A stretch of DNA of 64,000 nt from Geodermatophilus ruber (GCF_900114385.1 NZ_FOSW01000009.1:62001-126000); one strand, 5' to 3'; shown: positions 32,639 through 41,338, counted from the first letter of the stretch. Translations and numbers: made by a program. The notes: generated from the sequence alone by a model not told the origin.

Positions 32639-34033
32639 GTGTCCATCCACGTCATCGGCGTCGTGGCCCTCGTGCTCGTGTTCGTCCTCGGCACGCTCCG
32701 GCCGGTCAACATCGGCGCCCTCGCGCTCATCGCCACGTTCCTCATCGGCACGCTGGTGGCGAACGAGAGCGTCGACGAGCTGCTGGCGGGCTTCCCGCCC
32801 GACATCTTCGTGCTGCTCGTCGGCGTCACCTACCTGTTCGGCCTCGCGGCCGTGAACGGCACCATCCAGTGGGTCATCGACCGCGCCGTGGGGCTGCTCG
32901 GCGACCGGCCGGTCTGGGTGCCCTGGCTGATCTTCGTCTTCTCCGCGATCCCCACGACGGCCGGCGCCCTCGGCCCCGCGGGCGTCGCCATGCTGGCCCC
33001 GCTGTGCCTGCAGCTGGGTGAGCGCTACGGGATCGACCGCCGCATGTCCGCCCTGATGGTCATGCACGGTTCCTGCTTCGGGAACTTCTCGCCGCTCAAC
33101 GGGCTGGCGATCATCGCCCAGCAGCAGGCGGACGCCAACGGCCTGGAGGTCTCCTCGGCGGCGCTGTTCTTCAGCAACGCCGCCTACAACGTCGGGCTCG
33201 CCGTCGTCATCTACCTGGCCTTCGGTGGCCGCCAGCTGCTGCGCGAGCGGCGTGAGCGCCAGGCCCCCGGCGGCGTCGGGCTCCCCCGGCCGCCCGCGGT
33301 CGAGGACCCGGTCGTCGGCGGGGTCGGGACGAGCGACGTCTCCGTGGTCGGGGGCACCGGCAGCGGCGGCGTGCGCGTCGCACCGTCCGGCGGTGTGCAG
33401 GTCCAGGCCCAGCCGGTCCCGGCGCGGCGCACGCCGTTGCGCATCGACCAGGTCATCACGATGGTCGTCATCCTCGCGGTGGCGGTCGGCGCGCTGGTGT
33501 TCGACCTGGAGATCGGGTTCCTCGCGCTCATCGCCGCGGCCGGCCTGCACGCGCTGTTCCCCGAGCGGGTCAAGAACGCCGACCGCCGGATCGTGTGGTC
33601 GGTCGTCCTGCTGATCTGCGGTGTCGTGACCTTCGTCGGCGCCCTGCAGCGCTACGGCACCATCGACGCCGTCGGCTCCGGCATCGCCGGCATCGGTGCG
33701 CCGCTGCTCACCGCGTTCCTGCTCTGCCTGGTCGCGGCGATCACCTCCGCATTCGCCTCCAGCGCCGGCCTGATCGGCGTGCTCATCCCGCTGACGGTGC
33801 CCTTCCTGCTCCAGGGCGAGGTCGGCGTCACCGCGATGATCGTGGCGATCTGCATCTCGGCCACGGTCGTGGACTCGACCCCCTTCTCGTCGGTGGGGGC
33901 CCTGACCCTGGCCAACTCGCCCGAGGACGAGCGGCCGCGGCTCTTCCGCGTGATGTTCGCCTGGGGCATCTCGATGGCGATCACGGCCCCGGTGCTGACC
34001 TGGTTGCTCTTCATCCTGCCGAGCACCCTCTGA
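32639..34033 (+). CDS. MatC/SLC13-like dicarboxylate permease
   Basis: 464 residues with about ten membrane helices in two halves separated by a hydrophilic loop (residues ~205-265, rich in Gly/Val/Pro). The first 150 residues match the MatC N-terminal type ([15 protein letters not shown]), found in malonate and other dicarboxylate carriers. The second half has Ser-Ser-Ala-Gly-Leu-Ile-Gly and Asp-Ser-Thr-Pro-Phe-Ser motifs of ion-coupled SLC13/ArsB transporters. GTG 32639 follows GGGAGAG. A dicarboxylate importer fits the phthalate-type genes downstream. Confidence 0.82.
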   Translation: MSIHVIGVVALVLVFVLGTLRPVNIGALALIATFLIGTLVANESVDELLAGFPPDIFVLLVGVTYLFGLAAVNGTIQWVIDRAVGLLGDRPVWVPWLIFVFSAIPTTAGALGPAGVAMLAPLCLQLGERYGIDRRMSALMVMHGSCFGNFSPLNGLAIIAQQQADANGLEVSSAALFFSNAAYNVGLAVVIYLAFGGRQLLRERRERQAPGGVGLPRPPAVEDPVVGGVGTSDVSVVGGTGSGGVRVAPSGGVQVQAQPVPARRTPLRIDQVITMVVILAVAVGALVFDLEIGFLALIAAAGLHALFPERVKNADRRIVWSVVLLICGVVTFVGALQRYGTIDAVGSGIAGIGAPLLTAFLLCLVAAITSAFASSAGLIGVLIPLTVPFLLQGEVGVTAMIVAICISATVVDSTPFSSVGALTLANSPEDERPRLFRVMFAWGISMAITAPVLTWLLFILPSTL

Positions 34034-34100
34034 CGAGGGTGACCGCCGCTGCGCCCCGCCTCCGGCGGGTGCTCCCGACGACCCGAGGACGACAGAAGCG

Positions 34101-35567
34101 ATGACACTGCTCGAGACCGCCTCCACCGCCGTCGACCGGTCCTGGGAGGTGCTGCTCGGTGGCCGGCCGATGCCGACCGCTGCCCGCTACGACGTCGAGG
34201 ACCCGACGACCGGGCGCCGCCTGACCGACGCGCCGGACTGCTCACCGGAGGAGGTCGACCGGATCGTCCGCGCCGCAGCCGAGGCGCAGCGGGCCTGGGC
34301 GCGCCTCCCCGCCCGTGCCCGCGCGGCCAGGGTGCGGCAGTTCGCCGGGTTGCTGCACGAGCACGCCGAGGAGCTGGCCACCCTCGACGCGGTCGACGCC
34401 GGCTTCCCGCTGCCGGTCATGCGCGCCGACGTCGGGGCGGCGGCCACCCTGCTGGAGATCATGGCCGACCACGCGCTCGGCCTGGGCGGGGGCACCTTCC
34501 CCCTGTCCGGCAACCTGCACTACAGCCTGCAGGAGCCCTACGGGGTGGTCGGCCGGATCGTGCCGTTCAACCACCCGCTGTTCTTCGCCGCGGGCAAGGT
34601 GGCCGCGCCGCTGGTGGCCGGCAACGCCGTCGTGCTCAAGGCCCCCGACCAGACGCCGCTGTCGGCCCTGCGCATGGCCGAGCTCGCCGCCGAGGTGTTC
34701 GGGCCGGACCTGTGCGCGGTCATCACGGGCCGCGGGGCGGTCAGCGGCCAGGCCCTGGTCCGCCACCCGCTGATCCGGAGGATCGGCTTCATCGGCGCGC
34801 CGGACACCGGCCGGCTGATCCAGCGGCAGGCGGCCGAGAGCGGGGTCAAGCACGTCAGCCTGGAGCTGGGCGGCAAGAACGCCCTGATCGTGATGCCGGA
34901 CGCCGACCTCGCCCGGGCCGCCGACAGCGCCGTTCTCGGCATGAACTACACCGCCACGGCGGGCCAGTCCTGCGGATCGACCAGCCGGCTGCTGCTGCAC
35001 GAGTCGATCGCCGAGGAGGTGCTCGGCCCGGTGGTCGAGCAGGTCCGGTCCATCCGCGTCGGGCACCCGCTGGACGAGGGTGTCCAGATGGGCCCGCTGA
35101 TCGACCGCAGGCAGTACGACAAGTCGCTGGGCGCCATCCGCGCGGCCACCGCGGCCGGCGCGCAGGTGCTCACCGGGGGCGGCCGGCCGGAAGGCGTGGG
35201 GGAGGACGGCTGGTACGTGGCCCCCACCGTGCTGGGGGCCATGGCCCCGGACAACCCGGCCGCGGTCGAGGAGATCTTCGGCCCGGTCCTGTCCGTGCTG
35301 ACCTTCCGGGACGAGGAGGAGGCCGTCGCGATCGCCAACGCGAGCGAGTACGGGCTCACCGCCGGGGTGTGGACCAGTGACGTCACCCGAGCCCACCGCA
35401 TGGCCGCGCAGCTGCAGGCCGGCTACGTATGGGTCAACGGCAGCTCCCGGCACTACTGGGGGCTGCCCTTCGGCGGGGTCAAGTCCTCGGGCGTCGGCCG
35501 GGAGGAGTCCCTCGAGGAGCTGGTCAGCTACACCGAGACCAAGGCGGTCACCGTCGTCCTGGAGTGA
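34101..35567 (+). CDS. Aldehyde dehydrogenase (NAD(P)-dependent)
   Basis: 488 residues. Catalytic Cys291 in Gly-Gln-Ser-Cys-Gly and general base Glu255 in Leu-Glu-Leu-Gly-Gly-Lys-Asn are at standard spacing; Pro-Phe-Asn-His-Pro-Leu near 155 carries the transition-state Asn; Phe-Gly-Pro-Val-Leu-Ser-Val near 395 binds cofactor. It oxidises an aldehyde to an acid; benzaldehyde or semialdehyde substrates are suggested by its position between a ThDP decarboxylase/permease and a ring-hydroxylating oxygenase. ATG 34101 is 67 bases after the permease stop; probably the same transcript. Confidence 0.88.
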   Translation: MTLLETASTAVDRSWEVLLGGRPMPTAARYDVEDPTTGRRLTDAPDCSPEEVDRIVRAAAEAQRAWARLPARARAARVRQFAGLLHEHAEELATLDAVDAGFPLPVMRADVGAAATLLEIMADHALGLGGGTFPLSGNLHYSLQEPYGVVGRIVPFNHPLFFAAGKVAAPLVAGNAVVLKAPDQTPLSALRMAELAAEVFGPDLCAVITGRGAVSGQALVRHPLIRRIGFIGAPDTGRLIQRQAAESGVKHVSLELGGKNALIVMPDADLARAADSAVLGMNYTATAGQSCGSTSRLLLHESIAEEVLGPVVEQVRSIRVGHPLDEGVQMGPLIDRRQYDKSLGAIRAATAAGAQVLTGGGRPEGVGEDGWYVAPTVLGAMAPDNPAAVEEIFGPVLSVLTFRDEEEAVAIANASEYGLTAGVWTSDVTRAHRMAAQLQAGYVWVNGSSRHYWGLPFGGVKSSGVGREESLEELVSYTETKAVTVVLE

Positions 35568-35627
35568 CCCGCGCGCTGGGCGACCGGCGGGTCCGGCCGC
35601 GCGGTGGACGACGTGGCGTGCGCACCA

Positions 35628-35663
35628 GCGGGCCCGGGCCGGCCGGGGGAGGGCCGGGCCCGC
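35628..35663 (+). terminator. Terminator after the aldehyde dehydrogenase
   Basis: GCGGGCCCGG (35628-35637) pairs perfectly with 35654-35663 around a 16-base loop, 60 bases after the stop. Confidence 0.55.
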
Positions 35664-35715
35664 GCGCGTTCCCCGGCCGCCGGTGCGGCAGGGCCCGGGG
35701 GTGAGGTGTCCGAGG

Positions 35716-35772
35716 TTGACCTTCGTCACGTCATGCGTTCTACTGAATAGAGAGAAGTTCTCTGGTGCAGAG
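35716..35772 (+). promoter_or_regulatory. Promoter/operator region of the phthalate-type operon
   Basis: TTGACC (35716-35721) with a possible -10 TCTACT about 17 bases on. AGAGAAGTTCTCT (35751-35763) and TCTCTGGTGCAGAGA (35759-35773) are overlapping perfect inverted repeats; the second contains TTCTCTGGTGCAGAG (35758-35772), the motif shared with 32412 and 41301. Two overlapping sites next to the start suggest tight control by the IclR protein at 41339. Confidence 0.65.
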
Positions 35773-35817
35773 ATACTTGATCATCCGCCCCTGGGAATCC
35801 GTCTGGATGGAACAGCG

Positions 35818-37290
35818 ATGAGCGACCAGTCAGCAGTGCTGAACGACGTGCGACGGGGCATGATCCCGGCGCACATCTACAACGACCAGGAGCTCTTCGA
35901 GCTCGAGAAGGAGCGGGTCTTCGGCCGGGCGTGGGTCTTCGTCGCGCACGAGTCGGAGATCCCGAACGCGGGCGACTACGTCGTCCGCCGGGTCCTGGAG
36001 GACTCCTTCATCATCGCCAGGGACGAGAAGGGCGTCGTCCGGGCGCACTTCAACATGTGCCTGCACCGCGGCATGCAGGTCTGCCGCGCCGAGATGGGCA
36101 ACGCCTCGCACTTCCGCTGCCCCTACCACGGCTGGTCCTACCGCAACGACGGCCGGATCGTGGGGCTGCCGTTCCACCAGGAGGCCTACGGGGGCGAGGC
36201 GGGGTTCAAGCGCAAGGGTCAGCGGCTGCTGCCGGCGCCGAACCTGGCCAGCTACAACGGGCTGATCTTCATCTCGATGGACCCCGACGCGCAGCCGCTG
36301 GAGGAGTTCCTCGGCGACTTCCGCTTCTACCTGGACTACTACACCCGGCAGAGCCCCAGCGGGATCGAGCTGCGCGGGCCGCAGCGGTGGCGGATCAAGG
36401 CCAATTGGAAGATCGGCGCCGAGAACTTCGCCGGCGACATGTACCACACGCCGCAGACCCACACCTCGGTCGTCGAGATCGGGCTGTTCCGCGAGCCCAA
36501 GGCCGAGAAGCGCAAGGACGGCTGCACCTACTGGGCCGGCAGCGGCGGGGGCACCACCTACAAGCTGCCTCCGGGGAGCCTCGACGAGCGGTTCCGCTAC
36601 GTCGGCTACCCGCAGGAGATGGTCGACCGGATGAAGCAGATGCTGTCCGAGGACCAGCTGAAGGTCGTCGGCGACGACGGGTTCATGATCAGCGCCGCCT
36701 CGATCTACCCGAACCTCTCCCTCGTGCACAACTGGCCGAAGGTGGCCGACACCGACCAGGTCCTGCCGTTCATCTCGATCCGGCAGTGGCAGCCGATCAG
36801 TGCCGACGAGACCGAGGTGCTGTCCTGGTTCGCCGTGGACGCCGAGGCGCCGGAGGAGTTCAAGGCGCTCTCCTACAAGGCGTACCTGATGTGCTTCGGG
36901 TCCACCGGCATGTTCGAGCAGGACGACGTCGAGAACTGGGTCTCGCTCACCAACACCGCCGCCGGGTCGATGGCCCGCCGGCTGCTGCTCAACAGCCGGA
37001 TGGGCCTGCTGGAGGACGGCACCGAGGTGGTGCCGGCGCTCGGGCCCGACCAGTTCCACGGCCCGGGTGTCGCGCACACCGGCTACGCCGAGTACAACCA
37101 GCGCGAGCTGCTCACCCGCTGGGCCGACCACATCGAGCAGCCGGTCAAGGCGGCCTCGACCCTCGAGGTGGGCGGCGCCGAGCAGGTCTCGGTCAGCCAG
37201 GCGGGTGCCGCCCGGCCCGCCGTCCCGGAACCGGCCGACCAGGACCGTGCCGACCAGGCCCGTGCCGACCGGCTGGGGGCGCAGGCATGA
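35818..37290 (+). CDS. phtAa: Phthalate-type dioxygenase alpha subunit (Rieske oxygenase)
   Basis: 490 residues. Rieske ligands Cys81-x-His83 and Cys101-x2-His104; iron site Asp206-x2-His209-x4-His214 in Glu-Asn-Phe-Ala-Gly-Asp-Met-Tyr-His. The gene order alpha, beta, (small protein), dihydrodiol dehydrogenase, 3Fe-4S ferredoxin, reductase, class II aldolase-like decarboxylase, IclR is that of actinobacterial phthalate 3,4-dioxygenase operons (Terrabacter, Arthrobacter); the symbol rests on this order. The last ~30 residues are a low-complexity tail with Ala-Asp-Gln-(Asp/Ala)-Arg repeats absent from usual members. ATG 35818 is preceded by GGATGG. Confidence 0.75.
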   Translation: MSDQSAVLNDVRRGMIPAHIYNDQELFELEKERVFGRAWVFVAHESEIPNAGDYVVRRVLEDSFIIARDEKGVVRAHFNMCLHRGMQVCRAEMGNASHFRCPYHGWSYRNDGRIVGLPFHQEAYGGEAGFKRKGQRLLPAPNLASYNGLIFISMDPDAQPLEEFLGDFRFYLDYYTRQSPSGIELRGPQRWRIKANWKIGAENFAGDMYHTPQTHTSVVEIGLFREPKAEKRKDGCTYWAGSGGGTTYKLPPGSLDERFRYVGYPQEMVDRMKQMLSEDQLKVVGDDGFMISAASIYPNLSLVHNWPKVADTDQVLPFISIRQWQPISADETEVLSWFAVDAEAPEEFKALSYKAYLMCFGSTGMFEQDDVENWVSLTNTAAGSMARRLLLNSRMGLLEDGTEVVPALGPDQFHGPGVAHTGYAEYNQRELLTRWADHIEQPVKAASTLEVGGAEQVSVSQAGAARPAVPEPADQDRADQARADRLGAQA

Positions 37291-37919
37291 GCACGCCCGC
37301 GACCACCCCGGTCTCCGGCCCGGCCGCCCGGGGCGTCACCCCCGTCGACCTGCACTCCGCCCGCTCGGTGCTGGGGGCGCACGCCTCCCGGATCCAGCGG
37401 ACCGGTCGCACGCTCCCGTTCAGCGACGAGCGGCACCTGCAGGCCTCCCAGTGGCTGGTCGACGAGGCCTGGCTGCTCGATGCGCAGGCCTACGAGGAGT
37501 GGCTGGAGCTGCTCACCGACGACATCCACTACCTGATGCCGGTCCGGGTGACCACCGCGCTGGGCGCCGGGTACGACACCTCGCCCGGCATGGCGCACTT
37601 CGACGAGGACAAGTACTCCCTGTCGCGCCGCGTGGCCCGCTTCCTCACCGAGCACGCGTGGACCGAGGACCCGCCGTCCCGGCTGCGGCACCACCTGTCC
37701 AACGTGCGCACCTTCGCCACCGACGACCCCGATCACCTCGTCGTCGACTCGGCCACCCTGCTGTTCCGCAACCGCGGCGACGTGCGGGAGGGGTCGTTCG
37801 TCTCCGCCGGCCGCGAGGACCTGCTGCGCCGGACGGACGAGGGCTGGAAGCTGGCCCGCCGGACGATCATGGTCGACGACGCGGTGATGCGGATGCAGAA
37901 CCTGGCCATCTTCCTGTGA
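37287..37919 (+). CDS. phtAb: Phthalate-type dioxygenase beta subunit
   Basis: 210 residues; the family core begins near residue 45 (Phe-Ser-Asp-Glu-Arg-His-Leu-Gln-Ala) after an N-terminal extension. Typical Tyr-Glu-Glu-Trp-Leu-Glu-Leu-Leu-Thr-Asp-Asp-Ile-His-Tyr-Leu-Met-Pro and a C-terminal Trp-Lys-Leu-Ala-Arg-Arg-Thr-Ile stretch. Start ATG 37287 overlaps the alpha stop. Structural subunit of the oxygenase hexamer. Confidence 0.8.
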   Translation: MSTPATTPVSGPAARGVTPVDLHSARSVLGAHASRIQRTGRTLPFSDERHLQASQWLVDEAWLLDAQAYEEWLELLTDDIHYLMPVRVTTALGAGYDTSPGMAHFDEDKYSLSRRVARFLTEHAWTEDPPSRLRHHLSNVRTFATDDPDHLVVDSATLLFRNRGDVREGSFVSAGREDLLRRTDEGWKLARRTIMVDDAVMRMQNLAIFL

Positions 37920-37947
37920 TGAGAGGACCCGGAGGGGAGGACGTCGG

Positions 37948-38265
37948 ATGACCCTGCAGTGGGAGGGCGAGGAGGAGGACGCCCGGGCCGCGCGCCGGGC
38001 GGCCGCTGAGCGCGCCGAGCTGCTCGAGCACGCCACGGGCGAGCCGATCGTCATCGCCAACGAGTTCGCCGAGGTGCGGGTGCTCCGGGTGGAGACCCGC
38101 AACGGTGCCCGGCTGCTGATCGAGGCGCCGAAGTCGGGGCAGTGGGTCGCGCTGTGCCCGCTGGAGCTCGAGGCGCTCACCTGGCAGAACACCGCGACCT
38201 TCTCGGCGATGGTGGGCAACCCCTTCGGTCCGCTGGTGCGCGACGAGGACGAGGAGGGGCCATGA
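37948..38265 (+). CDS. Small conserved protein of Rieske-oxygenase operons, function unknown
   Basis: 105 residues, soluble, with a charged helical N-terminus (Glu-Glu-Glu-Asp-Ala-Arg-Ala-Ala-Arg-Arg) and a compact domain Val-Ile-Ala-Asn-Glu-Phe-Ala-Glu-Val-Arg-Val ... Pro-Leu-Glu-Leu-Glu-Ala-Leu-Thr-Trp-Gln. Strong ribosome site GGAGGGGAGGA. It lies between the oxygenase beta and dihydrodiol dehydrogenase genes and overlaps the latter by four bases. I recall similar short proteins being labelled dihydrodiol dehydrogenase in annotations, which cannot be right for a protein without a Rossmann fold. No catalytic motif is visible; an assembly or regulatory subunit is possible. Confidence 0.65.
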   Translation: MTLQWEGEEEDARAARRAAAERAELLEHATGEPIVIANEFAEVRVLRVETRNGARLLIEAPKSGQWVALCPLELEALTWQNTATFSAMVGNPFGPLVRDEDEEGP

Positions 38266-39065
38266 GCGGCTGGCTGGCGGGCCGGCGGGCGCTGGTCGTG
38301 GGCGCGGGGTCGGGGATCGGGCGCGCCGTCGTCGACGCCTTCCTCGCCGAGGGAGCGCGGGTCGCCGTCCTCGAGCGGGACCCGGACAAGGGCAAGGCGC
38401 TGGCCGAGGCGCTCCCGGACGTGCCGGTGACCGTCGGGGACGCGACCACCCGGGGCGCCAACGACGCCGCGGTGGCCGCGGCCGTGGACGCCTTCGGCGG
38501 GCTGGACGTGCTGGTCAGCTGCGTCGGGATCTTCGACTACTACCGCAGCATCGAGGACCTCGACGCCGACCTGCTCGACACCGCGTTCGACGAGATGTTC
38601 CACCCGAACGTCAAGTCGCTGCTGCACTCGGTGAAGGCGGCGCTGCCGGCGCTCCAGGAGTCCGGTTCGGGCGCCATCGTGCTCACCGAGTCGACCTCGG
38701 CGTACTACGCCGGCCGCGGCGGGGTCCTGTACCTGGCCTCGAAGTTCGCCGTCCGGGGGCTGGTCACGGCCCTGGCCCACGACCTCGCGCCCGGCGTCCG
38801 GGTCAACGGGGTCGCGCCCGGCGGCACGCTGAACACCGACCTGCGCGGCCTGCCCAGCCTCGGGCTGCAGGCGCGCAGCCTGGGCGACACCCCCAACCGC
38901 GCGGCGGAGATGGCCGCGCGGGTCCCGCTGCAGGTCGCGCTGTCGGGAGAGGACCACGCCTGGAGCTACGTGTTCCTCGCCTCCTCCCGCGCCCGCGGCA
39001 TCACCGGGACCACCGTCCACCCGGACGGCGGCATGGGTGTGTCGGCGCCCAAGAAACGATCCTGA
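38262..39065 (+). CDS. phtB: cis-Dihydrodiol dehydrogenase (SDR)
   Basis: 267 residues, like BphB/TodD-type enzymes: cofactor loop Gly-Ala-Gly-Ser-Gly-Ile-Gly near 14, Asp/Glu at strand 2 (Leu-Glu-Arg-Asp) preferring NAD, Ser in Thr-Glu-Ser-Thr-Ser and Tyr-Leu-Ala-Ser-Lys near 162, plus a Pro-Asn-Val-Lys segment near 118 typical of dihydrodiol dehydrogenases. It re-aromatises the dihydrodiol made by the upstream oxygenase to a catechol (dihydroxyphthalate if the substrate is phthalate). ATG 38262 overlaps the upstream stop. Confidence 0.82.
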   Translation: MSGWLAGRRALVVGAGSGIGRAVVDAFLAEGARVAVLERDPDKGKALAEALPDVPVTVGDATTRGANDAAVAAAVDAFGGLDVLVSCVGIFDYYRSIEDLDADLLDTAFDEMFHPNVKSLLHSVKAALPALQESGSGAIVLTESTSAYYAGRGGVLYLASKFAVRGLVTALAHDLAPGVRVNGVAPGGTLNTDLRGLPSLGLQARSLGDTPNRAAEMAARVPLQVALSGEDHAWSYVFLASSRARGITGTTVHPDGGMGVSAPKKRS

Positions 39066-39084
39066 GTCGAGAGGAGAGCCGGTC

Positions 39085-39282
39085 GTGCCGGTGCTGAAGG
39101 CGGATTTCGGTGCGTGCCAGGGCTACGCCAACTGCGTGGATGCCGCGCCCGACGTGTACGACATCGACGACGACGGCGTCGTCGTGCTCCTGAAGGAGGA
39201 GATCTCCGACGAGGAGCGGCCGCGCATCGAGGAGGCCGCCCGCAGCTGCCCGGTCAGCGCCCTGATGATCGAGGACGCATGA
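39085..39282 (+). CDS. phtAc: [3Fe-4S] ferredoxin
   Basis: 65 residues with Cys-Gln-Gly-Tyr-Ala-Asn-Cys (Cys-x5-Cys) and a distal Cys-Pro-Val-Ser, i.e. three cysteines, the pattern of small 3Fe-4S ferredoxins used by actinobacterial oxygenases and P450s. Acidic surface otherwise. Phthalate dioxygenases of this type use such a ferredoxin in place of a Rieske one. GTG 39085 behind GAGAGGAG; overlaps the reductase start. Confidence 0.85.
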   Translation: MPVLKADFGACQGYANCVDAAPDVYDIDDDGVVVLLKEEISDEERPRIEEAARSCPVSALMIEDA

Positions 39283-40538
39283 GCCGCACGGTCGTCGTCG
39301 TCGGGTCCTCGATCGGCGGGGTGCGCGCGGCCCAGGCGCTGCGCAGCGAGGGCTTCGACGGGCGGGTCGTGCTGGTCGGTGAGGAGGCGCAGGCACCCTA
39401 CGACAAGCCGCCGCTGTCCAAGCAGTTCCTCGCGGGGGAGTGGGACGCCGACCGGACCCTGCTGCTGTCGGAGGAGGCAGCCGAGAGGGCGGGGATCGAG
39501 CTGCGCCTGGGGGTCGCCGCGACCCGGCTGGACGTCGCCGGCCGGCAGGTGCTGCTCGCCGACGGCAGCCGGCTCGACTACGACGCCGTGGTGATCGCCA
39601 CCGGCGCCGCGGCCCGGCCCTCCCCGTGGCGGCCGGGGTCGGGCGTGCATGTCGTCCGCACCCTCCAGGACAGCCAGGCGCTCCAGGCCGACCTGCAGCA
39701 CGACGGCCCGGTGGTCGTGGTCGGCGGCGGGTTCATCGGTGCGGAGGTGGCCGGCACCGCCCGCGGGCTGGGCCGCGAGGTCACCGTCGTCGATCCGCTG
39801 CCGACCCCGATCGGGCGGGTCGTGGGGCCGGAGATCGGCCGCTACTTCACCGAGCTGCACCACCGGCACGGGGTGAGCACCCGGTTCGGCGTCGGGGTGG
39901 AGGAGATCACCGGCTCGGCCGGCGACCTCCGCGTCCGGCTGACCGACGGCACCGAGCTGCCCGCGGGGACCGTGGTCGTCGGCATCGGCGCCGTCCCCAA
40001 CGACGGCTGGCTGGCCGACTCCGGGGTGCCGATCGACAACGGCGTGCTGTGCGACGAGTACTCCCGGGCCGTGGACGCGCCCGACGTCTACGCCATCGGC
40101 GACGTCGCCCGCTGGTTCCACCCCGGCCACCGGGAGCACGTGCGCGTCGAGCACTGGACGAACGCCGTCGAGCAGGGCATGTGCGCCGCGCACAACATCA
40201 CCCACCCCGACGACCTGCGGTCCTACCGGCCGGTCGAGTACGTCTGGAGCGACCAGTACGACTGGAAGGCCCAGATCGTCGGCCGGCCCACCCGCGGCAC
40301 CCGGCACGAGCTGGTCGGCGATCTGGCGGGGGAGAAGCCGCGGGCCGCCGCCCTCTACACCGACGACACCGGCCGGCTGTGCGGCGCGGTGACGGTGAAC
40401 TGGCCCAAGGCCCTCGCCCAGTCCCGGCGGCTGGTCACCGAGGGCGCGACGTTCGACGACGCGATGGCCCGGGTGTCGGCGCTCCCGCCGCCGGCTGCCC
40501 GCCCCGCGCCGGTCCCGGCCGCCGGGGGACGTCCGTGA
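39279..40538 (+). CDS. phtAd: FAD-dependent ferredoxin reductase
   Basis: 419 residues of the BphA4/HcaD type: FAD loop Val-Val-Val-Gly-Ser-Ser-Ile-Gly-Gly near 6-14, Ala-Pro-Tyr-Asp-Lys-Pro-Pro-Leu-Ser-Lys near 43, NAD loop Val-Val-Gly-Gly-Gly-Phe-Ile-Gly-Ala-Glu near 150, Tyr-Ala-Ile-Gly-Asp-Val-Ala near 272 and a reductase C-terminal domain with His-Trp-Thr-Asn-Ala. It passes electrons from NADH to the adjacent ferredoxin. Overlapping starts and stops on both sides. Confidence 0.88.
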   Translation: MSRTVVVVGSSIGGVRAAQALRSEGFDGRVVLVGEEAQAPYDKPPLSKQFLAGEWDADRTLLLSEEAAERAGIELRLGVAATRLDVAGRQVLLADGSRLDYDAVVIATGAAARPSPWRPGSGVHVVRTLQDSQALQADLQHDGPVVVVGGGFIGAEVAGTARGLGREVTVVDPLPTPIGRVVGPEIGRYFTELHHRHGVSTRFGVGVEEITGSAGDLRVRLTDGTELPAGTVVVGIGAVPNDGWLADSGVPIDNGVLCDEYSRAVDAPDVYAIGDVARWFHPGHREHVRVEHWTNAVEQGMCAAHNITHPDDLRSYRPVEYVWSDQYDWKAQIVGRPTRGTRHELVGDLAGEKPRAAALYTDDTGRLCGAVTVNWPKALAQSRRLVTEGATFDDAMARVSALPPPAARPAPVPAAGGRP

Positions 40539-41260
40539 GCGCGCCGGCCGATCTCGCCGCGCTGCGCCAGGAGATCGCCGACGCGTGCCGCGTCCTCGCC
40601 GCCCGCGGTCTGGCCGAGGGCTACCTGGGCCACATCAGCCTGCGCATCGACGAGGAGCGCCTGCTCGTGCGCTGCCGCGGCCCGGAGGAGCGGGGGCTGG
40701 CCTACACGACGGCCGACGACATCCGCCTGGTGACCCTCGAGGGCGCCCCCGGGGGCGAGGGCGAGCTGGACGGGTGGAGCCCGCCCAACGAGCTGCCGCT
40801 GCACACCGAGGTGCTGCGCCGCCGACCCGAGGTGGCCGCGGTCGTGCACGCCCACCCGCCGGCCGTGGTGGCGGCCGACCTCGCCGGGCTGGGCATCCGA
40901 CCGATCGTCGGCGCCTTCGACATGCCCGGTACCAAGCTGGCCGCCGGCGGGGTGCCGGTCTACCCCCGCGGCGTGCTCGTGCGGGACCGCCGGCTGGCCG
41001 GCGAGATGGTCGTGGCCATGGGGGACCGGCCGGTGGTGGTGCTGCGCGGGCACGGGCTGACCAGTTCCGGCGGCAGCGTGGCCGAGGCCGTGCTCAGGGC
41101 CGTCTCGGTCGACCAGATCGCCCGGCTCTCGCTGACGGTCGCCTCGGCCGGCGGACAGCTGCGCGACCTGCCGGAGGAGGACATGGCCGAGCTCCCCGAC
41201 CTGGGGGGCGGGTTCAACCTGACGACGGCCTGGCGGCACGAGCTGGCGCGGTTGGGGTGA
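40535..41260 (+). CDS. phtC: Class II aldolase-fold decarboxylase, probable 3,4-dihydroxyphthalate decarboxylase
   Basis: 241 residues with the class II aldolase/adducin zinc site: Leu-Pro-Leu-His-Thr-Glu-Val near 90, Val-His-Ala-His-Pro-Pro near 105 and Gly-His-Gly-Leu near 172. In phthalate operons with this gene order the corresponding protein decarboxylates 3,4-dihydroxyphthalate to protocatechuate; the related CmtD works on a cumate ring-cleavage acid, so an alternative substrate cannot be excluded. Last gene of the operon; GTG 40535 overlaps the reductase stop. Confidence 0.72.
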   Translation: MSAPADLAALRQEIADACRVLAARGLAEGYLGHISLRIDEERLLVRCRGPEERGLAYTTADDIRLVTLEGAPGGEGELDGWSPPNELPLHTEVLRRRPEVAAVVHAHPPAVVAADLAGLGIRPIVGAFDMPGTKLAAGGVPVYPRGVLVRDRRLAGEMVVAMGDRPVVVLRGHGLTSSGGSVAEAVLRAVSVDQIARLSLTVASAGGQLRDLPEEDMAELPDLGGGFNLTTAWRHELARLG

Positions 41261-41300
41261 GGTGCGCACGCCCCCGGCCAACCGAACAGAGAACCCGGGA

Positions 41301-41332
41301 TTCCTCTCTGCAGAGCAGACAGCGCATAGGCT
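41301..41332 (+). promoter_or_regulatory. Operator motif and -10 box of the leaderless IclR gene
   Basis: TTCCTCTCTGCAGAG (41301-41315) belongs to the motif group at 32412 and 35758. TAGGCT (41327-41332) ends 6 bases before GTG 41339, so transcription would begin at the start codon. The site lies where a repressor would block its own promoter. Confidence 0.6.
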
Positions 41333-41338
41333 CTGCCC

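Noticed and set aside
35818-41260. p-Cumate or phenylpropionate (cmt/hca) operon
   Set aside because: Related enzymes exist there, but the order alpha-beta-dehydrogenase-3Fe4S ferredoxin-reductase-decarboxylase-IclR and the 3Fe-4S ferredoxin fit phthalate operons better; substrate still needs testing.
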